This document shows, one piece after another, positions 54,128 through 61,852 of a stretch of 64,000 nucleotides of DNA; position 1 is the stretch's first letter; each line of letters starts with the position of its first letter. The notes beneath the pieces are model-generated. The model searched no databases, was not told the origin of the DNA, and saw nothing but the letters and a program-made list of their open reading frames with translations. The stretch lies in NCBI RefSeq assembly GCF_036924535.1, contig NZ_JAZHRT010000001.1:5828001-5892000 (forward strand). The letters are read 5' to 3'. The DNA comes from Bradyrhizobium sp. AZCC 2262 (GTDB lineage: Bacteria > Pseudomonadota > Alphaproteobacteria > Rhizobiales > Xanthobacteraceae). The position numbers and the translations under genes were made by a program.

Positions 54128-56917
54128 ATGCCCCCGGCGATCCCGATCGCGACCTATCGCCTGCAATTATCGGCGGATTTCGATTTCGAGGCCGCCGCTT
54201 CCGTGGTGCCTTACCTGAAGGCGCTCGGCATCACCCATCTCTATGCGTCGCCCTTCATGCGCGCCCGCAAGGGCAGCACGCATGGCTACGACGTCACCGA
54301 CCACGCGCGATTCAATCCCGAACTGGGAGGCGAAGCCGGCTTCGAGCGGCTGAGCGCCGCGCTGCGGCAACACGGTCTCGGGCTGATCCTGGATTTCGTG
54401 CCGAACCATATCGGCGTGCATTTTGCGGATAATCCATGGTGGCTTGACGTGCTGGAATGGGGTCCCGCCTCGCCGCACGCGGCCTCCTTCGACATCGACT
54501 GGGAGCAGTTGCCATACCGCGCCCGTGGCGGCGTGCTGCTGCCGATCATCGGCTCATCCTATGGTCAGGCGCTGGAAAATGGTGATATCGAACTGCGCTA
54601 CGATCCCGCCGAAGGCAGTTTTTCAGCCTGGTATTTCGAGCATCGGCTGCCGATCGCGCCGGAACGTTACGGCGAAATCCTGCGCATGATCGTCAAGGAG
54701 ACGGGCGCGGAGGAAAGCGCACCAGGCAAGGCGATGCTGGCGCTGGCCTCCCGTTATCAGGGGCCGCGACGCCCCAACCGCAAGGAAGCGCCTGGCTTCA
54801 AGGCCGAGTTGAAGGCGATCTCCGGCGCCGCAGACATCATCGCGCGAGGACTGGATGCCTATCGCGCCGGCGCCGATCGCACTGCGCCGACGCTTTCGCT
54901 GCACCATCTGCTCGAACGCCAGCACTACAAGCTCGGTCACTGGCGGCTTGCTTCCAGCGACATCAACTACCGGCGCTTCTTCGACATCAATACGCTGGCG
55001 GGCTTGCGCGTCGAGGACGCAGGCACCTTCGAGGCGATTCATCGGCTGGTCAAACGGCTGATCGCGGAAGGAAAGCTGCAGGGGCTGCGGCTCGACCACA
55101 TCGATGGCCTGCGCGATCCCGTCCAGTATTTCCAGCGCCTGCGCCGGCTGGTGCGCGAGGCGCATGGCGGCCCAGGCCAGCCCTTCTACGTGGTGATCGA
55201 GAAAATTCTCGGCGAACACGAGAGGCTCCCGTCATTCGCCGGCGTTCACGGCACCACCGGCTATGAGTGGATGAACGCGATCACCCATGTGCTGACCGAT
55301 GGCAATGGTCTTGAACCCCTCGACGAGATCTGGCGGCAGGTCAGCAACCAGTCGCCAAGACTCGAACCGATCCTCCGAGAGGCCAAACGCCGCGTGCTGG
55401 AAACGCTGCTGACCAGCGAGTTCACGGTGCTGACGCGCCTCCTCGCTCGAATTGCCAGCGGGCATTACTCCACCCGCGACTATTCCGCCGACAGTTTGCG
55501 GCAGGCCCTCGAACTTTATGTGCTGCACTTCCCGGTGTACCGCACCTACCTGACATCCTCGGGCCCATCCGCGCATGATCGCGAGTTGATATCAGGGACG
55601 ATCGAACGGGCGCGCGCCGACTGGTTTGCCGCCGATGACGGCATTTTCGACTTTCTCCGCGACACCCTGACGATGGACCTGATCAAGCCCGGGCGCGCGC
55701 ACCACAGCGCGCCGCGCGTCAGACGTTTCGCATTGAAGGTGCAGCAGTTCACCGGCCCCATGATGGCGAAGTCGCTGGAGGACACGACGTTCTACCGCTA
55801 CCACCGCCTGCTCGCCTTCAACGAGGTCGGCGGCGATCCGGCGGCCAAAGCGATTTCGGCCGACGAGTTTCACCGGATGATGCAAGCCCGCGCCCGCGAA
55901 TGGCCGCTTGGCATGACGGCCACCGCGACACATGACACCAAGCGCGGCGAGGATGCGCGGGCGCGCATCATGGCGCTGGCGGAAATTCCGGGCGAATGGA
56001 CCAGCGCGGTGGCCCGGTGGAAGCTGCTCAACGCGCCGCATCTGCTTGTCGATGGCGATGTTCGCGCGCCGTCGGCTGTGTTCGAATACATGCTGTATCA
56101 GGCGCTGCTCGGGGCATGGCAGCCGAACGACGCTTCGCTTCCGGCGCGGATGCAGGAGTACGCGCTGAAGGCCGCGCGCGAGGGCAAGCAGGAAACGAGC
56201 TGGCTCAATCCTCATGAAGCCTATGAGGCGGGCGTCAAGGATTTCATCGAAAAAATTCTCGATCCTTCGCGCTCAGGCGAATTCCTGAACGCACTGCAAA
56301 CGCTGACGCAGCGCCTGTCGTTATTGGGCGCGCTGAATTCGCTCAGTCAGATCACGCTGAAGGCGATGATGCCGGGCGTACCGGATTTCTATCAGGGCAC
56401 GGAGCTTTGGGATTTCTCGCTGGTCGATCCCGACAACCGGCGGCCGGTCGACTTTGCCGATCGCGCGCGCCGGCTCGGCGCGCTGGAAAATCCGGACTGG
56501 GACCGGCTGGTCGAGGCGTGGCCGAGCGGCGATCTGAAGTTGGCCTGGACACGGCATCAGCTCAAGCTGCGGACGGAGCTCGCGGCCGTATTCGCGGACG
56601 GCGACTACGACCCCCTCGAAGTGAACGGAGCGCATCGCGATCATTTCGTTGCCTTCGCGCGGCGGCGGGGCCGCGACGCTGCGATCGTCGTGGTCACGCG
56701 CTGGTTTGCGCCGTTGACCGACGGCGGCAGACATTGGCCTCGTCCGGAGAGTTATGACGCCGCGTTGAACCTCGGCGGCTATGCGGTGGAAGGCTTTGCT
56801 GACGCCGACGCCACGCAATTGCGCCTGTCCGATCTGCTGACCCATTTGCCGGCCGCCGTGCTGAAAGCAAGGTTCAACGGCGCCATAACGCAGGCGCGAA
56901 AGCGCAGCCCCGCCTAG
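54128..56917 (+). CDS. treY: maltooligosyl trehalose synthase
   Basis: Turns the reducing-end alpha-1,4 linkage of a maltodextrin into alpha,alpha-1,1, giving maltooligosyltrehalose. The 929-residue GH13_26 protein starts IPIATYRLQLSADFDFEAAASVVPYLKALGITHLYASPF. It also has GSTHGYDVTDHARFNPELGG, ILDFVPNHIGVH, the nucleophile in GLRLDHIDGLRDP, the acid in YVVIEKILGEHE and the third acid in MTATATHDTKRGEDARAR. It is the last gene of treS-glgB-glgX-treZ-treY and converges on a small minus-strand gene seven bases away. Confidence 0.95.
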   Translation: MPPAIPIATYRLQLSADFDFEAAASVVPYLKALGITHLYASPFMRARKGSTHGYDVTDHARFNPELGGEAGFERLSAALRQHGLGLILDFVPNHIGVHFADNPWWLDVLEWGPASPHAASFDIDWEQLPYRARGGVLLPIIGSSYGQALENGDIELRYDPAEGSFSAWYFEHRLPIAPERYGEILRMIVKETGAEESAPGKAMLALASRYQGPRRPNRKEAPGFKAELKAISGAADIIARGLDAYRAGADRTAPTLSLHHLLERQHYKLGHWRLASSDINYRRFFDINTLAGLRVEDAGTFEAIHRLVKRLIAEGKLQGLRLDHIDGLRDPVQYFQRLRRLVREAHGGPGQPFYVVIEKILGEHERLPSFAGVHGTTGYEWMNAITHVLTDGNGLEPLDEIWRQVSNQSPRLEPILREAKRRVLETLLTSEFTVLTRLLARIASGHYSTRDYSADSLRQALELYVLHFPVYRTYLTSSGPSAHDRELISGTIERARADWFAADDGIFDFLRDTLTMDLIKPGRAHHSAPRVRRFALKVQQFTGPMMAKSLEDTTFYRYHRLLAFNEVGGDPAAKAISADEFHRMMQARAREWPLGMTATATHDTKRGEDARARIMALAEIPGEWTSAVARWKLLNAPHLLVDGDVRAPSAVFEYMLYQALLGAWQPNDASLPARMQEYALKAAREGKQETSWLNPHEAYEAGVKDFIEKILDPSRSGEFLNALQTLTQRLSLLGALNSLSQITLKAMMPGVPDFYQGTELWDFSLVDPDNRRPVDFADRARRLGALENPDWDRLVEAWPSGDLKLAWTRHQLKLRTELAAVFADGDYDPLEVNGAHRDHFVAFARRRGRDAAIVVVTRWFAPLTDGGRHWPRPESYDAALNLGGYAVEGFADADATQLRLSDLLTHLPAAVLKARFNGAITQARKRSPA

Positions 56918-56924
56918 GGTAACA

Positions 56925-57236
56925 TCAGCTTTTCTTGGTCAGGAGCAACTGGCCGCGGCTGCGGATCGCGGCCTGGGCCACTTCGGCAAAGCGCTGCAAC
57001 AGCCATGGCAGCACGACCTCCACCTGCACATGATCTTCCGCCACGTCGACATGGCCGGCCACAGCCTGCCCGAGGGCGCGAACGCGGAAGATCATGCGGT
57101 TGTCTTCCCATCGCTCCTCATCGACGCTCAGCACCGGCACGCCGGAGGCGGCACGCGAAAGCCCCGTCTTGAGGCGGCGCATGGCCTCTTCGCGTCCCAG
57201 GCTATGCGGGATGGAAACAGCCAGCGGTTTGGTCAT
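56925..57236 (-). CDS. polyhydroxyalkanoic acid system family protein
   Basis: Small protein of 103 residues from a family found with polyhydroxyalkanoate granule genes. The start KPLAVSIPHSLGREEAMRRLKTGL and the VEVVLPWLLQRFAEVAQAAIRSRGQLLL end are the family pattern; an acidic central beta region VDVAEDHVQVEV lies between. No signal peptide or membrane segment. It stands alone between treY, which converges on it, and a divergent DUF3309 gene. It may bind PHA granules or act on their turnover; function is not established. Confidence 0.85.
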   Translation of the reverse strand: MTKPLAVSIPHSLGREEAMRRLKTGLSRAASGVPVLSVDEERWEDNRMIFRVRALGQAVAGHVDVAEDHVQVEVVLPWLLQRFAEVAQAAIRSRGQLLLTKKS

Positions 57237-57319
57237 CGCAAAATTCCTCAGTTATCCAACTTCATGTAATCACACGCGCTTCGAAAAGAAGAGCCGCGCG
57301 CATTATCGCGGCGCAAAAC

Positions 57320-57344
57320 GGAACTTAGAGGACTCCCGGCTGTT
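57320..57344 (+). promoter_or_regulatory. EcfG-type promoter for the DUF3309 gene
   Basis: GGAAC (57320-57324), a 17-base spacer and GTT (57342-57344) match the general-stress sigma factor EcfG pattern. Transcription would begin near 57351, about 50 bases before the start codon, which has its own strong GAGGAGAG site. Confidence 0.6.
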
Positions 57345-57399
57345 GTTCCCCATGAAGGGCAGAACATACAGAACGCCCGCTCGGGCTGAGGAGAGTTTT

Positions 57400-57564
57400 A
57401 TGTCTATCGGCACAATCATTCTGATTATTCTCGTCATCGCCCTGCTGGGCGGATTCAGCGGCATCGGCGGCGGTCCGTTCTACGGCACCGGATACTATGG
57501 CGGTGGCGGGCTAGGCCTGGTGATCGTGATCCTGCTGATCCTGCTGCTGCTCGGGAGACTATAG
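57400..57564 (+). CDS. DUF3309 family small membrane protein
   Basis: Fifty-four residue protein made almost wholly of two hydrophobic stretches, IGTIILIILVIALLGGF and LGLVIVILLILLLLGRL, joined by a Gly/Tyr-rich loop GGGPFYGTGYYGGGG. This is the DUF3309 pattern, abundant in Rhizobiales and commonly stress-induced. The ATG at 57400 follows GAGGAGAG. The EcfG-type motif upstream fits a general-stress role (inference). Its biochemical function is unknown. Confidence 0.85.
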   Translation: MSIGTIILIILVIALLGGFSGIGGGPFYGTGYYGGGGLGLVIVILLILLLLGRL

Positions 57565-57585
57565 ACACGCGCAATTCTGGTCTTC

Positions 57586-57620
57586 GTGATGGCCGGGCTT
57601 GTCCCGGCCATCCACGTCTT
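57586..57620. repeat. dispersed repeat, family A, half unit
   Basis: GTGATGGCCGGGCTTGTCC and the following CCGGCCATCCACGTCTT equal the left arm of the units at 3688 and 19480. The right arm is absent and another repeat family begins about 20 bases later, suggesting replacement or deletion. Confidence 0.8.
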
Positions 57621-57637
57621 GTTCGCTGCGACAGATC

Positions 57638-57720
57638 TTAGGGTGGGCAAAGGCGCAGCCGTGCCCACCTTCTCTTACGCGATCAAGAACGGCGGGCACA
57701 CTTCGCTTTGCCCATCCTAC
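57638..57720. repeat. dispersed hairpin repeat, family E, touching the ligD stop codon
   Basis: The left arm TTAGGGTGGGCAAAGGCG and the right arm CTTCGCTTTGCCCATCCTA form a long imperfect hairpin, with inner pairs GTGCCCACC and GGGCACAC. The last bases include the CTA that is the TAG stop of ligD on the minus strand. Recognised from memory as a common Bradyrhizobium unit. Confidence 0.7.
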
Positions 57721-60359
57721 TTTCCGGCCAGCTTCTTCATCGCCGTCTTGATCGACGCCGCCGCATTGTCGTAGCCATCCCACGCCTTTGTCTTTGCCAG
57801 CAACGAAGGCACGGTGCGGACCGTGTACTTCTTCGGGTCGAGATCGCCGCGCACCTGCGGCCAGGTCAGCGGCATCGAGACGGTGGCGCCGTCGCGCGCG
57901 CGTGGCGACAGCACTGCAACTGCGGTCGAAAGACGGTCGTTGCGGAGATAGTCGAGGAAGATTTTTCCCTTGCGCAGCTTCTTCGACATGTTGAGCAGAT
58001 AGCGCTCGGGGTCGTCGTTCGCCATCCACTGGCAGATGCCTTGCGCAAAGGCCTTGGCTTCCTTCCAGCCCACCTTGTCCTTTGCGCCATGAAGCAGCGG
58101 CGTCACGACATGCAGGCCCTTGCCGCCGGTGGTCTTGCAGAAGCTTTCAAGGCCGACCGCCGTTAGCCGCTGCCGCATGTCCTTGGCGGCCTCGATCACA
58201 TCAGAGAATTCAACGTTAGGTGCGGGATCGAGATCGAACACCAGCCGCCCCGGCGTGTCGTAGTCGTCAGGCGCGCAATTCCAGGGATGCAGCTCCAGTC
58301 CGCCGATCTGCGCCACCGCCGCCAGCCCCTCGATCTGATCGATCTGCAAATAGGGTTTGCGGTCGCCCGCGACTTTGGCCAGCTTCATGAGATTGGAGCC
58401 GCCCTGCATCGCGTGGCGCTGGAAGAATTTTTCGCCGCTGATGCCGTCGGGTGCGCGGAGAATCGAGCACGGACGCCCCTTGAGGTGCCCGATCATCCAT
58501 TCGCCGACCGCCTCGAAATATTGCGCCAGGTCGAGCTTGGTGACGGCCTCGCCGTCGCCTCCGTCGGGCCACAACGCCTTCTCGGGCTTCGAGATGGCAA
58601 CGCCCATCACCTCGGCGGATTTGGCCGATGATTTCACGGACCGCGCTGCGGGCTTTGCGATTCCAGTCATGGCAGGCCTCTCCGCGCGTATCTCCTTCGC
58701 CGGCTTGTCCTGACGCAGCCCCTTGAACGCGGCCTGCCGGATGTTGCCGCCATCGGTCCAGCCGGCGAACTCGACCTCGGCGATCAACTCAGGTTTCAGC
58801 CAATGCACGTCGCGGGCCTTTTTCGGCGCGTCCTTGCCGCCGAAAGGGCTTTTGTCGGACGCCGCCGCCTTCAGCGCCGGCATGATGCGGCGAACCGTAT
58901 CCTGGCCGAAGCCGGTGCCGACAAGGCCGACGAACACCAGATGATCGCCGCGATAGACGCCGGCCATCAGCGAACGGAATTTGCCGTTGGTCGTCTTCCA
59001 GCCGCCGAGCACGACCTCCTGCCCGCCGCGGATCTTGGCCTTGGTCCAGCTTTCGGTGCGTCCCGACCGATAGGGCGCATCCAGTTTCTTGGAGACGATG
59101 CCTTCCAGCTCGAGTTTCCTGGCCGATTCCATGACGGTATCGCCGCGATCCTCGAAATGATCGACATAGCGGATCAGCTTTTCCTTTCCGTTCCGCTGCT
59201 CCAGCAGGCGCTTCAAGCGTTGCTTGCGCTCGCGCAGCGGCAGCCCGCGCAGATCCTCACCATTGGCAAACAGGAGATCGAACGCAAAGAAAATGAGATC
59301 GCCGGTCTTGTTGTCCGCGATCGCCGCCTGCAGTGCGGAAAAACTGGGCACGCCGTTGTGGTCCAGCGCGACGATTTCGCCGTCGATCAGCGCATCGGGC
59401 AACGGCTTGGCGGCTCTCGCGATGGCGCCGAACTTGTCGCGCCAGTCCAGCCCTTTTCGCGTCAGCAGCGCCACATCGCCATCTTCGATCCGCAATTGCA
59501 CACGGTAGCCGTCGAACTTGACCTCATGGCACCAGCCTTCCGCGTTCGGCGGCCGCTCGACGGAGGCGCAAAGTTGCGGCGCGACGAAATCCGGCATCGA
59601 TGCGACCTTCTTCGGCCCGGCGCCTTGCGCCGGCGCGCGGGTTTTCGTCTCCGGCGTGGATCGCAATGCCGCGGTCGTGCCCCTGGCACGCGCCTCGGCG
59701 GCTTCGCCCCGGTTGGATTGCCAGACCGCATCGGCCGAAGTCTTGCCTTTGGCCAGCATGAAGGGCTTTGGTGCCTTGCCCTTGCCCTGCGCGATCTGCG
59801 CCATCGCGCGCCCCGAGGCCACGGAGCGATCCTCTTCCAGTATATCGTTGGCCTCGCCTTCTTTCGCGAACTCGTCGCGGTGCTTGATCAAGAGCCAGTT
59901 GGTGCGCTTGCCGCCGTAGCGGTCGCCCTTCATCCGCACCAGCACCCAGCTGCCATGCAGCTTGTCGCCGTGCAGGGTGAATTTCAGGTCGCCCTTCTTG
60001 AAGCCACGCTCGGGATCATCGGATTCCCAGGTGCCGCGATCCCACAGCATCACGGTGCCGCCGCCATACTGGTCGTCCGGAATGGTGCCTTCGAAATCGC
60101 CGTAGTCCAGCGGGTGATCCTCAACCTCGACCGCGAGCCGCTTGTCGTGCGGATCGAGCGACGGTCCGCGCGTCACCGCCCAAGATTTGAAGATGCCGTC
60201 GAACTCCAGCCGAAGGTCGTAATGCAGCCGCGTCGCATCATGCTTCTGGATCACGAACCGACGCTGCTTCGCCGGCGCGACCTTGACGTCGCCCGAGGGC
60301 TCGGCCGTCTTGCCGAAATCGCGCTTCTTCCGGTACGTGCTAAGTTTCTTCAACGCCAC
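57717..60359 (-). CDS. ligD: ATP-dependent DNA ligase LigD (phosphoesterase-ligase-polymerase)
   Basis: Main enzyme of bacterial non-homologous end joining. The 880-residue protein has all three modules in the order phosphoesterase (about 25-170, [23 protein letters not shown]), ligase (about 250-560, with the nucleotidyl Lys281 in [16 protein letters not shown] and [24 protein letters not shown]) and primase-polymerase (about 600-880, with LVFDLDPAP and [11 protein letters not shown]). I set the start at GTG 60359, with GAGG six bases upstream; a longer reading from 60398 would run into the promoter. It is divergent from ku, and the two share an overlapping control region. Confidence 0.96.
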   Translation of the reverse strand: MALKKLSTYRKKRDFGKTAEPSGDVKVAPAKQRRFVIQKHDATRLHYDLRLEFDGIFKSWAVTRGPSLDPHDKRLAVEVEDHPLDYGDFEGTIPDDQYGGGTVMLWDRGTWESDDPERGFKKGDLKFTLHGDKLHGSWVLVRMKGDRYGGKRTNWLLIKHRDEFAKEGEANDILEEDRSVASGRAMAQIAQGKGKAPKPFMLAKGKTSADAVWQSNRGEAAEARARGTTAALRSTPETKTRAPAQGAGPKKVASMPDFVAPQLCASVERPPNAEGWCHEVKFDGYRVQLRIEDGDVALLTRKGLDWRDKFGAIARAAKPLPDALIDGEIVALDHNGVPSFSALQAAIADNKTGDLIFFAFDLLFANGEDLRGLPLRERKQRLKRLLEQRNGKEKLIRYVDHFEDRGDTVMESARKLELEGIVSKKLDAPYRSGRTESWTKAKIRGGQEVVLGGWKTTNGKFRSLMAGVYRGDHLVFVGLVGTGFGQDTVRRIMPALKAAASDKSPFGGKDAPKKARDVHWLKPELIAEVEFAGWTDGGNIRQAAFKGLRQDKPAKEIRAERPAMTGIAKPAARSVKSSAKSAEVMGVAISKPEKALWPDGGDGEAVTKLDLAQYFEAVGEWMIGHLKGRPCSILRAPDGISGEKFFQRHAMQGGSNLMKLAKVAGDRKPYLQIDQIEGLAAVAQIGGLELHPWNCAPDDYDTPGRLVFDLDPAPNVEFSDVIEAAKDMRQRLTAVGLESFCKTTGGKGLHVVTPLLHGAKDKVGWKEAKAFAQGICQWMANDDPERYLLNMSKKLRKGKIFLDYLRNDRLSTAVAVLSPRARDGATVSMPLTWPQVRGDLDPKKYTVRTVPSLLAKTKAWDGYDNAAASIKTAMKKLAGK

Positions 60360-60400
60360 GGCAAACCTCGACCATCCGGACCGCTCGCGCGGCGGCATCT

Positions 60401-60425
60401 GGAACGAAAACCCATACTAGCCGTT
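60401..60425 (+). promoter_or_regulatory. EcfG-type promoter for ku
   Basis: GGAAC (60401-60405), a 16-base spacer and CGTT (60422-60425), an exact consensus match. Transcription would start near 60432, about 28 bases before the ku ATG at 60460. Confidence 0.65.
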
Positions 60426-60433
60426 GAAGTTCC
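60409..60433 (-). promoter_or_regulatory. EcfG-type promoter for ligD, overlapping that of ku
   Basis: On the minus strand GGAAC (60433-60429), a 17-base spacer and GTT (60411-60409). It lies over the ku promoter on the opposite strand, so both cannot be bound at once. Transcription would start near 60402, about 43 bases before the ligD GTG. Confidence 0.55.
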
Positions 60434-60459
60434 CAAACCCAACCATGCCGGAGATTGCA

Positions 60460-61344
60460 ATGGCCCCCCGCGCCTACTGGAAAGGCACGCTAAAACTCTC
60501 CCTGGTGTCGTGTCCGGTGGTGCTGTACCCGGCCTCGACATCGGTCGAGAAAACCCGCTTTCACATGATCAATCGGGAGACCGGCAACCGCCTGAAACAG
60601 CAGATGGTCGACGCCGAGACCGGCGATATCGTCGAGAGCGACCAGAAGGGCCGCGGCTATGAGCTGAAAAAGGGCCAGTATGTCGAGATCGAAAAGGATG
60701 AGCTCGAAGCCGTCCAGATCGAGAGCAATCACACCATCGAGATCGATAGTTTTGTGCCGCGGGATGAAATCGACAAGCGCTATTACAATCATCCCTATTA
60801 CGTCGCCCCGGACGGCAAGGCCGCAGTGGACGCCTTCGCCGTGATCCGCGACGCCATGAAGGATGAGGACCGGGTCGCATTGGCCCGCATCGTGCTGACC
60901 AACCGCGAGCACGTCATGGCGATCGAGCCGCTCGGCAAGGGCCTGCTCGGCACCACGCTGCGATATCCTTATGAGCTGCGCGACGAGGACGAATATTTCG
61001 ATGACATCAAGACCCCGAAGATCACCAAGGACATGGTCGAACTCGCGGGCCACATCCTGCACACCAAAGCCGCGCATTTCGATCCCTCGAAGTTCAAGGA
61101 CGAGTATGAGGACGCGCTGAAGGCGCTGGTGCGACGGAAGGCCTCCGGCAAGCCGATCAAGGTCGCCGAGCGCGAGGAAAAGCCTGACAACGTCATCAAC
61201 CTGATGGATGCGCTGAAGGCGAGCCTGAAGGGAAAATCAGCGGCAAAACGGCGGGCGCATGCTCCGGCGTCGCGGCGGGCGCCGGCGCGACGGACGGCGA
61301 AGAAAGCGCACCGGTCCGCGGCCCGGCACCGCAAGGCAGGGTGA
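60460..61344 (+). CDS. ku: Ku protein of non-homologous end joining
   Basis: Homodimeric DNA-end-binding protein that recruits LigD. The 294-residue protein begins APRAYWKGTLKLSLVSCPVVLYPA, has FHMINRETGNRLKQQMVD, YYNHPYYVAPDGK and MVELAGHILHTKAAHFDPSKFKDEYEDAL, all typical of the bacterial Ku core (about 1-250). The tail from residue 255 is rich in Lys, Arg and Ala (KGKSAAKRRAHA, RRAPARRTAKKAHR), as in extended Ku proteins where the tail binds DNA. The ATG at 60460 has GGAG seven bases upstream; an ATG at 60445 is a weaker alternative. Divergent from ligD. Confidence 0.96.
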   Translation: MAPRAYWKGTLKLSLVSCPVVLYPASTSVEKTRFHMINRETGNRLKQQMVDAETGDIVESDQKGRGYELKKGQYVEIEKDELEAVQIESNHTIEIDSFVPRDEIDKRYYNHPYYVAPDGKAAVDAFAVIRDAMKDEDRVALARIVLTNREHVMAIEPLGKGLLGTTLRYPYELRDEDEYFDDIKTPKITKDMVELAGHILHTKAAHFDPSKFKDEYEDALKALVRRKASGKPIKVAEREEKPDNVINLMDALKASLKGKSAAKRRAHAPASRRAPARRTAKKAHRSAARHRKAG

Positions 61345-61352
61345 CGCCACCG

Positions 61353-61458
61353 CCATTGCGAGCGAAGCGAAGCAATCCAAAGTCCCATCGGAATTCTGGA
61401 TTGCTTCGTCGCGTTGCTCCCTTGCGCAAACGCTTCGCGTTTGTCGCAGGCAATGACG
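61353..61458. repeat. dispersed hairpin repeat, family F (CATTGCGAGCGAAG type)
   Basis: The unit starts CATTGCGAGCGAAGCGAAGC, has the inner pair AGCAATCCA/TGGATTGCT, then TTCGTCGCGTTGCTCCCTTGCG and the nested pair GCAAACGC/GCGTTTGTC, ending CAGGCAATGACGG. It fills the gap between ku and the DUF6496 gene on the opposite strand, where it may serve as a two-way terminator. Recognised from memory as a common unit in this group. Confidence 0.75.
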
Positions 61459-61470
61459 GAGGCGAGCGCC

Positions 61471-61698
61471 CTACCGCTTCGCCTTCTTTGCTTTCTTCTT
61501 CGAAGCCTTGCGTTTCTTCGATGCCTTTTTCGGCACCTTCTTGCCCTTGGCCCTCGCCTCCGACAGCCCGATCGCAATCGCCTGTTTGCGGCTCTTGACC
61601 TTCCGGCCGGAACGGCCGCTCCGCAAGGTGCCGGCCTTGCGCTTTTTCATTGCGCGCTCGACGTCGGCTGACGCTTTCTTTGAGTATTTGCGTGCCAT
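61471..61698 (-). CDS. DUF6496 family small basic protein
   Basis: Seventy-five residue, extremely basic protein: MARKYSKKASADVERAMKKR, then GTLRSGRSGRKVKSRKQAIAIGLSEAR, ending in a run of Lys and Ala. The SGRSGRKVKSRKQAIAIGLSEAR block is the family signature, and the tail resembles the Lys/Ala-rich tails of histone-H1-like proteins, so nucleic acid binding is likely (inference). GGAGAAA lies upstream of the ATG at 61698; the frame extends further upstream without family sequence. It converges on ku. Confidence 0.82.
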   Translation of the reverse strand: MARKYSKKASADVERAMKKRKAGTLRSGRSGRKVKSRKQAIAIGLSEARAKGKKVPKKASKKRKASKKKAKKAKR

Positions 61699-61852
61699 GG
61701 CTTTTCTCCGTTGCACAAAATCAATTCCCTTCATCAGGCGAGGTTCCGGATCTGCTTGCATTGACCGGCGACGGCAGGCATTTTGGCCCTTGGGGACACC
61801 TGAAAGGCCGGCGACAAGAACGGCGCCGTCCCACAAGACCGGGGAGGATTGA

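Noticed and set aside
61735..61800. Possible EcfG promoter for the DUF6496 gene
   Set aside because: GGAAC on the minus strand has ATT, not GTT, at 17 bases; too weak to call.
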